In this document: positions 1-12,300 of the stretch, piece by piece | How the letters are laid out: each line of letters opens with the position of its first letter | How positions within the stretch are numbered: position 1 is the first letter of the stretch | Assembly: GCA_903813345.2 (NCBI GenBank) | Contig: CAIIXF020000012.1 | Span: 26,178,184-26,238,683, forward strand | DNA: 60,500 nt | Reading direction: 5' to 3' | Source: Owenia fusiformis | Lineage: Eukaryota; Annelida; Polychaeta; Sabellida; Oweniidae | The notes under the pieces: generated by a model | The model's database searches: none | The model's input: only the letters and a program-made list of their open reading frames with translations | What the model was told of the DNA's origin: nothing | Position numbers and translations under genes: made by a program

Positions 1-625
1 CCGTCTTTCTGCGATCGCACGCTTATGATTTGCTTCTGCGCGGCTCATCCTGTCTTCCACTTTCTGTGCTTTAGTTCGCTGTTCGTCCTGTTGATGTTTG
101 ATCCTGCGAGCTCGGATGGAGTTAAGGAGCACTGTTCTCTGTTGGGGTTGGTGCGAGATGATCAGTTGATCGAGGTGCTTGAACAGGTCTTGGCCCGGTG
201 GTTTGGCTGAGCCGTAATTGGTCTTTGCCCTGTTGGTGGCACAGGAGCGGTATATTGGTTGGTCTCAATTGGAGGCAATCTGGAATTTTGAGTGTTCTCT
301 GGTTTTGTTGAAAGGCAAATATTTGGTTGGCGTCGTTGGTTTTCTATTGCAGGCATGGGAATTTTTGATTCAAACAATCCACAATCTTGTTTTGTGCCAC
401 TGAAATTTTCACCATAGTACTGTCTTTTCTTTGCTGCTATGCTCGGCTCCCCAATCACAACTCCACCGTCTCCTTCCTGAATGAAATCCATCATTATCTC
501 TCTAGAACATTTCTCTGCTATTTCGATCATAAACTCTTCAAACTCATCGTAATACGGTTGTAGCTTCTCAGCTAGCATTTCGTCGAAGGTCTTCTTTGAC
601 GGTCCGTTGAACTTTGACTTTTTCG
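1..625 (-). CDS. Partial unrecognised protein gene, runs off left edge
   Basis: Reading leftward, an acceptor (pyrimidine tract then CAG) opens an exon at 625 and an open frame runs to a stop at 162. Its first part is acidic and helical (KTFDEMLAEKLQPYYDEFEE) and then becomes proline-rich. From about 232 down to base 1 a different frame is open and reads as a highly charged, coiled-coil-like protein (GQDLFKHLDQL, then many R/K/E/Q residues, VEDRMSRAEANHKRAIAER). The two pieces look like one protein broken by a short intron or a frameshift. A possible short intron could use a donor near 411 (ATG|GTGAAA) and an acceptor near 216 (CTCAG), but I cannot settle it. I do not recognise the family. 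The 5' exons lie between 625 and gene A or are not visible, and the 3' part is outside the window. Confidence 0.5.
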
Positions 626-668
626 CTGAAAGCAAAATATGTTTTGGTTTAATTATTTTATTCAACAC

Positions 669-1860
669 TGATTAATGTTTCAATGACTTTATAAAGAGCT
701 TAAGTGGCATAAGAGAGTGTATGCTGGATCTTCTCAAACAGAAAACAGACGTTAGCAATTGCCTTAGGTAGCTTGTCACTAATAGTAATTAAACTAATTC
801 AAATAAATTAATCTTTGCTATGTTCGAATCCCAGGGTTACGCCAGGGATACACATTACAAATTCAAATAACGTCTAAAGATTCATTCAGAACTCGTAGGA
901 AGTTTTTCTCGAAAAAAGCCACTCTTTCTCGTTTTCTAGTTCACTTGTCTTTTAATTTCAAGTACGACTACTAAAACAGATATAACGAAACAGTTCTTCT
1001 GAGGTTGTGGTCGTGGAGTATTTTCAGACATAAATATAAGCATGAAGATGCATATGTTTTACCTTCTTCCAAGGCCACTGTATCGTGGCCTTCAAGTAAA
1101 GATATATTCCTGCATGAACAACTGGTCATGTCGTAATCATAAAATTTGAAATCATATGTCCGCCATTTTTCCACATCACAATTTGAATTGCGAGTTTTGG
1201 TCTTATTTCCTCACCAAAAATTCCATAAAGTGATCAGTGTATTAGTTCACATCTTCTGATTCGCTAACTTAGAATTTACAGCCAGTTACTAATGTCAGAC
1301 GTTGACGACATTTCGTCCAGTTTTCGAACATCGCCATTTTTCTTTGAGCCATTTTGTTTTAATTTTAGACGAAATCCTGATGAAATCATGTCATATCTCA
1401 TCAAGGAGCCGAGCGGGGTCCGTTTTGATTAATGATTTATTTATCTGGCGATTTTCAAAATATTCAATAAATTTATGACACGACGACCAGCTTTTTTCAA
1501 ATGGAGTTCGCAGTATTCCAGATGAAATCCCCTCTAGCCAAGCCAATTATTGGCTAGAGACTCGATTAACATATGTTGTTTCCCGCCTCAGTTAGCATGA
1601 CAACAATTTGATGGAATCTGGGCCACGTCATACACATACGACACATAAACCAATATTAGACGTCATGGACTTGGATTTGTGTATGACAACAATATCATGA
1701 CAAAAATATTTTACTTCTCGTCGATTAAAAAACAATTAGATATGCCAGACGTGTCCTAAACAAATCAAACATGCGTCGAAAAATATACGAAATTACACTC
1801 ACCCATAATCAGCTATCGCTTGATTACTAAATATACCAAAATATAGAAGAATCACTAAAA
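669..1860. other. Gene-free stretch upstream of gene A
   Basis: No exon with supporting splice sites is visible on either strand. The sequence is AT-rich with short ORFs only. The end of this stretch (about 1740-1860) is an imperfect direct repeat of 2345-2470; both contain a block resembling 'actcaccca...gattactaaatata'. Confidence 0.4.
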
Positions 1861-1869
1861 TAATTCGCG

Positions 1870-2125
1870 GAGGAGGGAGGAGGGAAAGTCCCAGAGTTTA
1901 AAGATGACAGACATAATTACCTCTCTTGCTTACCACCTTCGTTCGTTCGAATTTTCATCGGCTAGTTATCAAATACTGCACTCCGATGGGATGTTTTATT
2001 TGATATAGGCAAATTCCGTACACCTTTCTTTATTTTGATGTGAAATGAGAAGCTATGATATTGGTTTACACGCCAGAAATGAACATAATATTATTCGAAG
2101 CGTATTTCGAAAATTTCGAAACCGC
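1870..2125. repeat. Dispersed repeat, inverted copy at 55.4-55.6 kb
   Basis: The segment carrying 'gatgacagacataatta' and further on 'ttattcgaagcg...ttcgaaaccgccaatg' reappears in reverse complement at about 55374-55600, inside the channel gene. This marks a dispersed interspersed element. No coding sequence or clear termini were identified. Confidence 0.6.
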
Positions 2126-2129
2126 CAAT

Positions 2130-3084
2130 GATGACATCATTTGTTTGTCGACTTTTGACCAATCAGCGACGATGATTTACATTATAAGCGTATGTCATCT
2201 TTGAACCCTGGTGTTTCTCCCCCTCTGGATTAAAGTGAAACCAAGATCATGACGTCATGATATTGTATTGTCTTTCGAAAGATCGCGACAAAATTTGTGG
2301 TCATTTTCTAGTATTTCTAAAATCATTTAATCACATGGCGTGTTAATATGTATGTCAAACGTTCTTAACAAATCGAACGAGCTTCGAGAACAATAAGGAG
2401 ATACTCACCCATACTCCGCTATCGTTTGCAATTGATTACTAAATATAGGCTACTAGACTGAAGAATATCCGAATAATTTGCTCCCAGATATACATGTGTA
2501 TCTTCTGCTTGCTTTGATTTATGTCTTCGTTTACCTAACAACAGGAGGAAATCTAATTGTGGCGTCAGGTAAACTATCCAAACATCATTGTGAATGATAT
2601 CGCATCGTGACATCACGATCTAACATTGTCTTGATTGTCTTGGAAACGGGTCACAACTCATGCATAAAGGTTTCTCCAATTTTTTTGATTTGGTCTTTGG
2701 AGATGATTCAGTTCCGGGGATACAGTATTATGGTGTATTTTGCGTTTTCATCTTGTTGATCAAAATTAATATTCACTACCTTATTGTATGGTTCATCGAA
2801 TTTGCAATTTACACCAGCGCGTTTAATGTCATTGCGCGCCTTTAATGTCAACTCCAAATGGAAGCTTCTTGCCTACTTTGTTGCTAATCGACGGAAAGCT
2901 TAGTACACCATTATTTAGAATATTTTTCTAGAACTTGTTGAACATGGAGAACAAAGTAGACACGAGATTTGTAATACCTTGAAGTAAAGTCAAATAATTC
3001 TGATATGTATATATAACTATATTTTCAATTCTATAATGTTCAAGTGCGAATCATAAAACCAATGGGTAAGTAAACAGAGATACG
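2130..3084. other. Gene-free flank of gene A
   Basis: AT-rich non-coding sequence. It contains the second member (2345-2470) of the direct-repeat pair noted near 1740-1860. Around 2990 it begins to show patchy similarity to the flank of gene B near 22490 (for example 'gtcaaataattctg'). Confidence 0.35.
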
Positions 3085-3317
3085 TATTATTTACATCACT
3101 CTTGAGATAACTACTTCTTTAAAATCAAAAATACATGTATAGATATACTACGTCCCACTTGCCCTGTTCTCAAAAGGAAGAGGTTCAACACAAGATGGTG
3201 GACAATATTTTACAGTTATTTTCCCTAAATGGAAATACAAACTACGACCGCAACAATTCTCCTAGTGAAAACACAGTAAATAACGATTACACGATAACTG
3301 GAGGGAAATAGAAAGAC
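3085..3317 (+). promoter_or_regulatory. Conserved 5' flank and 5' UTR of gene A
   Basis: This block is clearly alignable with 22640-22810 upstream of gene B, including 'aggaagaggttcaacacaag', 'gaaaacacagtaaa' and 'gagggaaatagaaagac' directly before the ATG. An in-frame TAG lies six bases upstream of the start codon in both genes, so the ankyrin exon must begin at this ATG or be joined to an upstream exon out of frame. The start context (G at -3, G at +4) is good. A TATA-like stretch lies near 3006 but I would not call it a TATA box. Confidence 0.5.
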
Positions 3318-6300
3318 ATGGCTTTGAGTTTGCATCAACTGCGCTTGGCGATTATACAAGTAGCAATCGCCAACGCTGATCAGAGTACAGACTGGCGTAT
3401 CCTGATTGCAAAACTCCAGATTCATAGAGTCCAACCAGAAAATGCAATATTATGGGCCGTTGAAAATAACGTTGACTTAGACACGGACACGTTAACATTA
3501 TTGATCAGAGCAGGCGCTGATATCAATGCTAGCAACTTTAACGAGATAACTTCGCTTATGCTGGCCATAAAAAAGAGTAATGTTAACAATGCTATTGAAT
3601 TACTTGAGCATGGAGCTGATGTAGACGCCATCGACGATTGTGGAAAGACAGCGTTGATACATGCAATAGAAGGAGGAAATCTAGATTTAGAATGTGTCAG
3701 TGTTTTGTTAAAGAAGGGCGTAGATCTAAACATACGCGACCATGATGGAAAGAATGCTTTGGATTATGCGATATTGGAAACAATTTACAAAATAACATTG
3801 GAAAGAATCGAAAATTTCGAAATGGATTTGAAGTTACATATGGATGATAAAGATGATGGTGAAGATGGGAAAACAAGTGAAAATCAGGATACGGGACAAG
3901 ATGTATCCGAGAATAGGGACACATCGGTGGTAGATGAGGCCAAGTACTACGATTGTGCCAGTATTCTCATTGCACATGGGGCTGATATTGACGAAAATAG
4001 CTTCAAATATGCTTCGGTTTGTGCAACTGCCAACATATTGAGCTTGCTCCTGGAAAATATTGAGCGTTTAGATGTTACAAAAGAAATGATTCAAAAATCG
4101 TTGTTCGCTTCTCTGGTATCTAATAGCCTGAACTGCACGCGTTTACTTCTAAAACATGGTGCAAATGGTTTTGCAGTGGACGAAGATGGATATCATGCGC
4201 TGGAATATGCTGCTGCGGTGAATAACGTGGAAGGTTGCCGTCTAATTCTAGATCTTGGTGTAGATGTCAATGAAAAAGGCTGTAAAGGACAAACAGCATT
4301 GATGCACGCTGCCGAGAGGAATTCCATGGAATGTATCCGTCTAGTTCTGAAAAATGGCGCAGATGTCAATACTATGGATAACGAAGGAAATACTGCATTG
4401 ATATTTGTTGATAAGAGGGACGAAGATGATACTTGTCTTCGCCTACTTCTGGAAAACGGCACAGATGTCAATATTCAGAATAACGATGGGGTCACTGCAT
4501 TGATGCATGCTGCGAAGAATGACAAAGAAGCTTCTCGTGTTCGTCTACTTTTGAAACATGGTGCAGATGTCAATGTTAAGGATAAAAATGGGTACACTGC
4601 ATTATTATATGCTGCTTGGAATGACGAAGATGATAATCGTGTTCGTCTACTATTGGAACATGGTGCAGATGTCAATGCTAAGGATAACGATGGAAACACT
4701 GTATTATTATATGCTGCCAGGAAAGACGAAAATGATACTTGTTTTCGTCTTTTTCTGGAAAATGGCGCAGATGTCAATATTCAGAATAACGATGGGGTCA
4801 CTGCATTGATGCATGCTGCGGAGAACGACAAAGAAGCTACTCGTGTTCGTCTACTTTTGGAACATGGTGCAGATGTGAATGCTCAGGATGAAGATGGGGA
4901 CACTGCATTATTATATGCTGCTTGGAATGACGAAGATGATACTCGTGTTCGTCTACTATTGGAACATGGTGCAGATGTCAATGCTAAGGATAACGATGGA
5001 AACACTGTATTATTATATGCTGCCAGGAAAGACGAAAATGATACTTGTTTTCGTCTTTTTCTGGAAAATGGCGCAGATGTCAATATTCAGAATAACAATG
5101 GGGTGACTGCATTGATGCATGCTGCGGAGAACGACAAAGAAGCTACTCGTGTTCGTCTACTTTTGGAACATGGTGCAGATGTGAATGCTCAGGATGAAGA
5201 TGGGGACACTGCATTATTATATGCTGCTAGGAATACCCAAGAAGGTAATGATATTTGTCTTCGTCTACTATTGGAACATGGTGCAGATGTGAATGCTCAG
5301 GATGAAGATGGGGACACTGCATTATTATATGCTACTTGGAATACCCATTGGCAAGAAGGTAATGATATTTGTCTTCGTCTACTTCTGGAAAATGGCGCAG
5401 ATGTCAATATTCAGAATACTAATGGGGTCACTGCATTGATGCATGCTGCGAGGAATGACAAAGATGATACTGGTGTTCGTCTACTATTGGAACATGGAGC
5501 AGATGCGAATGCCAAGGATCAATATGGGGACTCTGCATTATTATATGCTGCAAAAAATGACGAAGATGATACTCGTGTTCGTCTACTATTGGAACATGGT
5601 GCAGATGTCAATGCCAAGGATCAATATGGGGACTCTGCATTATTATATGCTGCAAAAAATGACGAAGATGATACTCGTGTTCGTCTACTATTAAAAAATG
5701 GTGCAGATGTGAATGCCAAGGATCAATATGGGGACACTGCATTATTATATGCTGCTAGGAATGACGAAGATGATACTCGTGTTCGTCTACTATTGGATCA
5801 TGGCGCAGATGTCAATGCTAAGAATCAATATGGGGACACTGCATTATCATATGCTGCTAGGAATGACGAAGACGATACTCGTGTTCGTCTACTATTGGAT
5901 CATGGCGCAGATGTCAATGCTAAGAATCAATATGGGGACACTGCATTATCATATGCTGCTAGGAATGACAAAGATGATACTCGTGTTCGTCTACTATTGG
6001 ATCATGGCGCAGATGTCAATGCTAAGGATCAATATGGGGACACTGTATTATTATATGCTGCTAGGAATGACAAAGATGATACTCGTGTTCGTCAACTATT
6101 TGAAGATGGCGCAGACGTGATTGCTAAGGATAAAGATGGGGACACTGCATTATTATTTGCTGCTAGGAGTAACGAAGATGATACTCGTGTTCGTCTACTA
6201 TTGGAACATGGTGCAGATGTCAATGCTAAGAATGAAGATGGGAACACTGCATTATTATATGCTACTAGGAATGGCCAACAAGATAATGATATTTTTCTTC

Positions 6301-9300
6301 GTCTACTCCTGGAAAATGGCGCAGATGTCAATATTCAGAATAACAATGGGGTCACTGCATTGATGTATGCTGCGAAGAACGACAAAGAAGGTACTCGTGT
6401 TCGACTACTTTTGGAACATGGTGCAGATGGGAATGCTAAGGATGAAGATGGGGACACTGCATTATTATATGCTGCATTGAATAACCAAGAAAGCAATCGT
6501 TCACTTCAGGAACTTCTAGATCATGGAGCAGATGTAAATTCCAAAGACAACAAGGGACAGACGGTATTGATGCATTCATTATATCCTGCTAGGAATGACG
6601 AAGATGATACTCGTGTTCGTCTACTATTGGATCATGGCGCAGATGTCAATGCTAAGGATCAATATGGGGACACTGCATTATTATATGCTGCTAGGAATAA
6701 CGAAGATGATACTCGTGTTCGTCTATTATTGGAACATGGTGCAGATGTGAATGTTAAGAATAAAGATGGAGTCACTGCATTGATGTGTGCTGCGAAGAAT
6801 GACAAAGACGTTACTCGTGTTCGTCTACTATTGGAACATTGTGCAGATGTCAATGCTAAAAATAAATATGGGGACACTGCATTATTATATGCTATATTGA
6901 ATCCCCAACAAAGCAATCGTTTACTTCAGGAACTTCTAGATCTTGGAGCAGATGTAAATTCTAAAGACAACAAGGGACAGACGGTATTGATGCATTTAGC
7001 AAAGAAAGATTATTTATTATTAAGAGATCATCAAGAGGATTGCATCACAGAATATACCAGTATTCTTCTAGATCATGGCGCCGAGGTCAATATCCAGGAT
7101 GAAACTGGGAATACAGCATTACTATATGCTCTCAAGGACGGAGATTCAGATATTGTTACACTTTTAGTAGATTATGGAACTGACTTAAATATACAGTACA
7201 ATGGTAAAACAGCATTGATGTATGCCTTTAAAGCCAGACATTTTGATGGGTTTAAACTTCTTGTAGAATGTGGAACTAACCTAAGTATACAGGACGATAG
7301 TGGAACAACAATCCTTATGTCCGCTGTTCAAGGAGAACAATTAGAGTATGTTGAACTTCTACTGGACCATGGTGCGAATTTAAGTGGCCAGGACACACAG
7401 GGAAAGTCCCCTCTTAACTCTATAAAGAAGTCATCACCCGAAGGATTGGAAATATATTCCTTGCTTTACACGAGGGGAGCTGCAGATGACAATTACCAAC
7501 ATCTAATGTCATTAAACAAAAATGCAACAAATGACCAACAACACGAAGCCAAACAGAAACTTGATGCATGGAATATTAAATCCAGACTATCTTTGAAGTA
7601 TTATGCAAGACGAGTTGTCTACAATATATATAGTTCAAATAGAGAAGGGTACAAGTCCTCAATCCAGTATCTGATTGACAGTGGTCACATTCCTGCCGAT
7701 CAAATCGAATATATGATGTTTGAAGTTGATGTCAAGGAGATTTTGACAATATTGAATGACTTGAAAAGAAAGACTGCCTTGGCAGACTCAATTATGGAGA
7801 ATAGCCTGAAATATACAGAGCGTATAATAAAGGAATGTGACGACATCAATGTCAGGAATGACAGCGGAAAGACCCCGTTGATGTTAGCTGTTGAACAAGA
7901 TTCATATGATCTTGCTGCCCTCCTTATTTTCCATGGTGCAGATATTAATGTTAAGGATAAGTTTGGAAATTCTGCATTAACCTCGATAAAGCGTTCTTCC
8001 TCAGATGCTTTATACTTTTATTGCCTATTCTCTGTAGTTGGTGCTGTTGATCAAAATTACCAGCATCTGATGTCGATGTATTCAAATGCAACAAGTGAAC
8101 AACAACAGGAAACAATAGGACAACTCAATGAATTGAAGGTGAAATTAAAATTAACATTAAGTCACATCGCACGTTTAGGGCTCTTTAACGCATACGCTTC
8201 ACGTAAACGAGGTTACATATCCGCAATCGAGGAGTTAATTGAGAGTGGTCAATTGCCCTCCAACCAGGAAGCATTTATGCTCTTTGGTGATGAAATGGGA
8301 AAGATGAGCTCAGTCATATATGCACTGAGTGAAAATGATGAACAAGAAGGTAAGTGGAATCATTTACATTCTTTTGTAACTAAAAATCTAGCGAAAGTGA
8401 CAAAGGGCGACGCATGAGGAATGCGAACGACCATTTTGAACTATATTATATAAATGAAACCAAAATACAGATTCTTTCGAATTAAATTTGATTTCAGAAA
8501 GTCAAAAAATGTTAACCTCCCTATTTAAAACTTAACAACAGGGCAGACGAGCGGTGCAATTGAATAAATAGACTTACTAAAACCATCCGTTTGGTTTGGG
8601 CACTGCTCCTGCAAATCGTTGCCGATATTTGATTGGTTTTATCACACTTCATTTTTATTCTTGTGCTGCCACGCTAATTAGTATTAAGTATAATATTTTT
8701 TAGTTCTAAAACGCGTAATGCAAATAAATAGAAGCACTTACGACAGACCTGGTGAACAAGACGAAGAAGTTGAAAATACATTCGAAAGTGCAACAGGCGA
8801 AACGGCAATACCACCCGGAATCTCAGATGTGGATATCGTGGTAGACGATCTTCGAGACGATCTGCTGGTTCAAGATGGCCAAGAAATAACAAACGTTTCC
8901 CCGCAACATCAAAAACAATCACGCATCAGGTAAACTCAAAGAACTTTATATACAGGTCCAATTGGTCAACAGCCGTTGAGTTACTGACCACCTTATAATA
9001 ATAAGGAGAACATACGCACATATTAGCTGGGAAATGTATGATGTAGCATCATTTCCTAGTTACATTAAAATATTATAAGTTTTTAGGTTGGAACTAAAAA
9101 TGATGTATACCCAGGGGCATATACTTTGAATTTTTTCACTAAAATGCAATTTTTAATAGGCATTATCAAATGTAAACATCTTGTCAAAATTGGTGTAAAA
9201 ATACTGAATAGAACCGGAGATATTGCCATTTCATTGATGTTGTTAATAAAATGAATGGTGCCAAAAGAAGCCTATTGTCCTGAAAGTTATTACGTAATAG

Positions 9301-12300
9301 GGCTCCATATGGAGACTATCGTCGTGAAAGGGTTAAAGTTTAATAATCAACAAGCAGGTACATTTTTCATTAAAACCCCGAAGAGTGATCCAATCAATAA
9401 GTGACCAAATGAAGTTTTTGCATAATTGTCAAGTGATAACAGCTTTGTAATTGATTATAACAGTCTGAGCAATAAATAAATGAAAAATGGTGCTTAAAGT
9501 GGTGATTCCTTGTGTTAAAAATAGGAAAATTTTTAAGAGGTTATACATCGGTCGATGAGAGTATACAAATTGTAATATATGCTTTTGGGGATATTTATGT
9601 AGACAATATTGGAAATTATGGGCTTTCAAACCACTGTTTTGGAAGTTGTGAGAGACTACTCATTTATTTATTGCTCAGACTATCAACGTGAGTTATGAGC
9701 ATTTTTTCAATGTCCACGTTTTGTATTAGGTCTTTATAGAAATTTTTATTTAATTTTTCACGATTCTGTCACACTCATGATTAGGCCTATTAAAAATCTA
9801 CTGGGGATAGTTTCAGTAAAAATGAAACAGTTGGCAAATGTATACTTTTGACAGTTAACCTATAGAATTTGTTTTTAACCAAAAGCATAATTTCAAATAA
9901 CTTTCAAAGAGTTTGGATTGTTGATAGAACGATTACTATTGTAGTATATTTTATATATTTATGCAATTAGAGACCAGTATTACGATATTGACGCTGTCCC
10001 AGAAGACGGTGACACTGGAGAAGAGAAACCCGATTTACAAAAAGAACCGTGTAGTCTATCCTATGTCGAGGGTCGAGCAATCTTATATGACGAAGAGCTT
10101 CGTGAAAACAAGGCAGACGCAAGTAAAACGATGATTTAAAACTATCTTTTATAGATGGTCCAATCTTGCATTCGAATTGTTTTTGACGTTTTGAACACAC
10201 ACTTTAATACATCAAAAGCTGCAATAAACCTAGCTATTGACCTTTTATACGTATTAGCGATATAATAATTTACATGAAAAGGATCTCAATAATCTCAATA
10301 ACAATAACGAATTTTAGATAGGCCTAATGTGAAGTTGAAATTAGACCTGGTTTATATTTAACTTTTACATTTCACTTTATTCATTTCGATTTCTCTCTCT
10401 AACCATTCACCAACCTTTAAACCAGCTTTGAATATCTAGTTGCAAAACCGTCGACACTGACACCACGATTGTTCGATGATAAACATTTACTTTACAAATT
10501 ACAAGCATAAACACATCCACTGTTCCAAAACGTAACGTCAATGTAACAGAATGGATGAACTTCCTGGATACGATTTTTTGTTTTCTCAATTTAAACCTTA
10601 CAGTATGTAAATCAAGTTGGAGATTAAAAGTTGGCACAAAGCTAGAAAATAGAGCCAAGCTTTAAAAATGTCTTCGATTTGGAATTTGTTCTGTGAACGA
10701 AGTCGCATATATTTAGGACCTCGCTTTTGTTACATTGACAAAAGTCATATAACCAATGTTTGTTACTTTAAAGACTTACGTCAAATTCCAAACCGAGGAC
10801 ATTTCTTAAAACTAAAATTTATTGTCTAACATTCGTGCCAAATTATAATCTGCAATATGACTAATAAGTAGTTTGAAATCGCGAAAAATCGTATTCGGGA
10901 AGTTCATCAAATTTGTTCAATGACGTTCCGTCAAATTAAGTACAGTAACACCCCAGTCACATTTGTCGCACGGCGGCCGCAAGTCGACCGCAGATCAATT
11001 AAATCGGTGAATTTCTGCGGCGAGCGTAGAAAAACTACGCTCGCCTTGTGGCCTCCGTACGGCGAATGCATATATTTACAGGCCGCAGGGAAGGCGTAGA
11101 AATTATAACTCGGAGTTACAATATTTGTTCATTTCTGAGGTCCCCGTAGAAATCAACTGGCTCAACAAGATTGAATCATTATTTGTCAATGTTTCACGAT
11201 CACTTTTCATTTGATATTACATCCTAGCACTATGAATAACATTTATAAATTTTTCTGATGTAAATAAAATGAAAAAAAGTATTATTTATCAACAGAAATT
11301 TAAAATTCACCTGCCGTGGGAAATGTGACTGCAAAAGTATGAGAGCGCAGAAATTCCACGGCGAGCGTAGAAATGTTACTGGCCGCAGAAATGATAGACC
11401 GCAAGTTCGGCGTAGGAAATGTGACTGGGGTGTAACTAGTTGTTAAGCCGTGATAATGCCACAATAAAAATCATTAATATTTTATTCAATAGCAACCGGG
11501 GAAGAATATGAAACAAATAATACAGTACAAGCACAAGGTGTGGAATCAGATGGAGCTCGAGGTTGTAAGTACAAATACAATTATGTGCGAGTTCAACTAT
11601 ATCAGGGGGCGGAAACGCGTAAGATACTTTCGTTCTAAAAGAAGGAAGGTGAAGTATTATTTGGTAGTCTGTGAAGTTTTGTAGTGTTTCCTTACAAGCA
11701 AATACGACCATCACGTTCAAGTACACGACCAAGTACATTGGGGAAACATTTAATTGATAAATCGTCAGCCACCCATCTAGTTTTCAAAATACGGGGTTAA
11801 CCGATGCAAAGGAATATTTCGATTTCGACCAAAATATGTTGTGGTTAATCCCACATTATTGACAAACTTGAGTTTGGGTGACAATATGTGAGAACTGAAT
11901 GTTTCCCGGATGGATAAAAAAGTTCTCAAATGCTATTACCACATTTATAAACTGGCTTTCAAGTGAACGTTCAAACGGTCTCCTAGGTTTCTCTTTAAAT
12001 CCGATAGACTCTTACTCATGTGTATAAAAGTCCCAGGCTTTAAAAGTGTACTCGACGAAAATACACGATGCATTTCCATTCCCTGATTATCAAATCTCCA
12101 AATAAGATTGATTCATTAACACTGCAACTTGATTTGTAATGAGTTGGACAGCAACCATTCTAATATCAATGCATTTTTCTGAAACAGTTTCATTCAGCAG
12201 TCGAAGATCCTCTTCAAGTAGCTCTGACGATGGCAATGTTGAATGCCATGCGTGTACAGAAGTTGATGGAAGACCACCAGGTGGCGTGTGTAACATCACT

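Noticed and set aside
4558-6363. Long plus-strand ORFs in a second frame and minus-strand ORFs across the ankyrin exon
   Set aside because: They arise because a 102-bp coding repeat stays open in several frames. Their sequences are low-complexity and the main frame is continuous, conserved in gene B and spliced in phase.
8745-8750. Acceptor CGACAG at 8746 for gene A exon 2
   Set aside because: It breaks the reading phase from exon 1. The acceptor at 8702-8703 after a T-rich tract fits the phase and matches gene B.
10119-10124. GC-AG donor (GCAAGT) at the end of gene A exon 3
   Set aside because: A GT donor three bases further (gtaaaa, exon end 10122) gives the correct phase and matches the equivalent exons of gene B.
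10407-10658. Conserved ORF in intron 3 of A (also in B at 28889-29092)
   Set aside because: Similarity is explained by duplication of the whole intron. Neither copy has splice sites in phase, and the flanking intron is equally similar.
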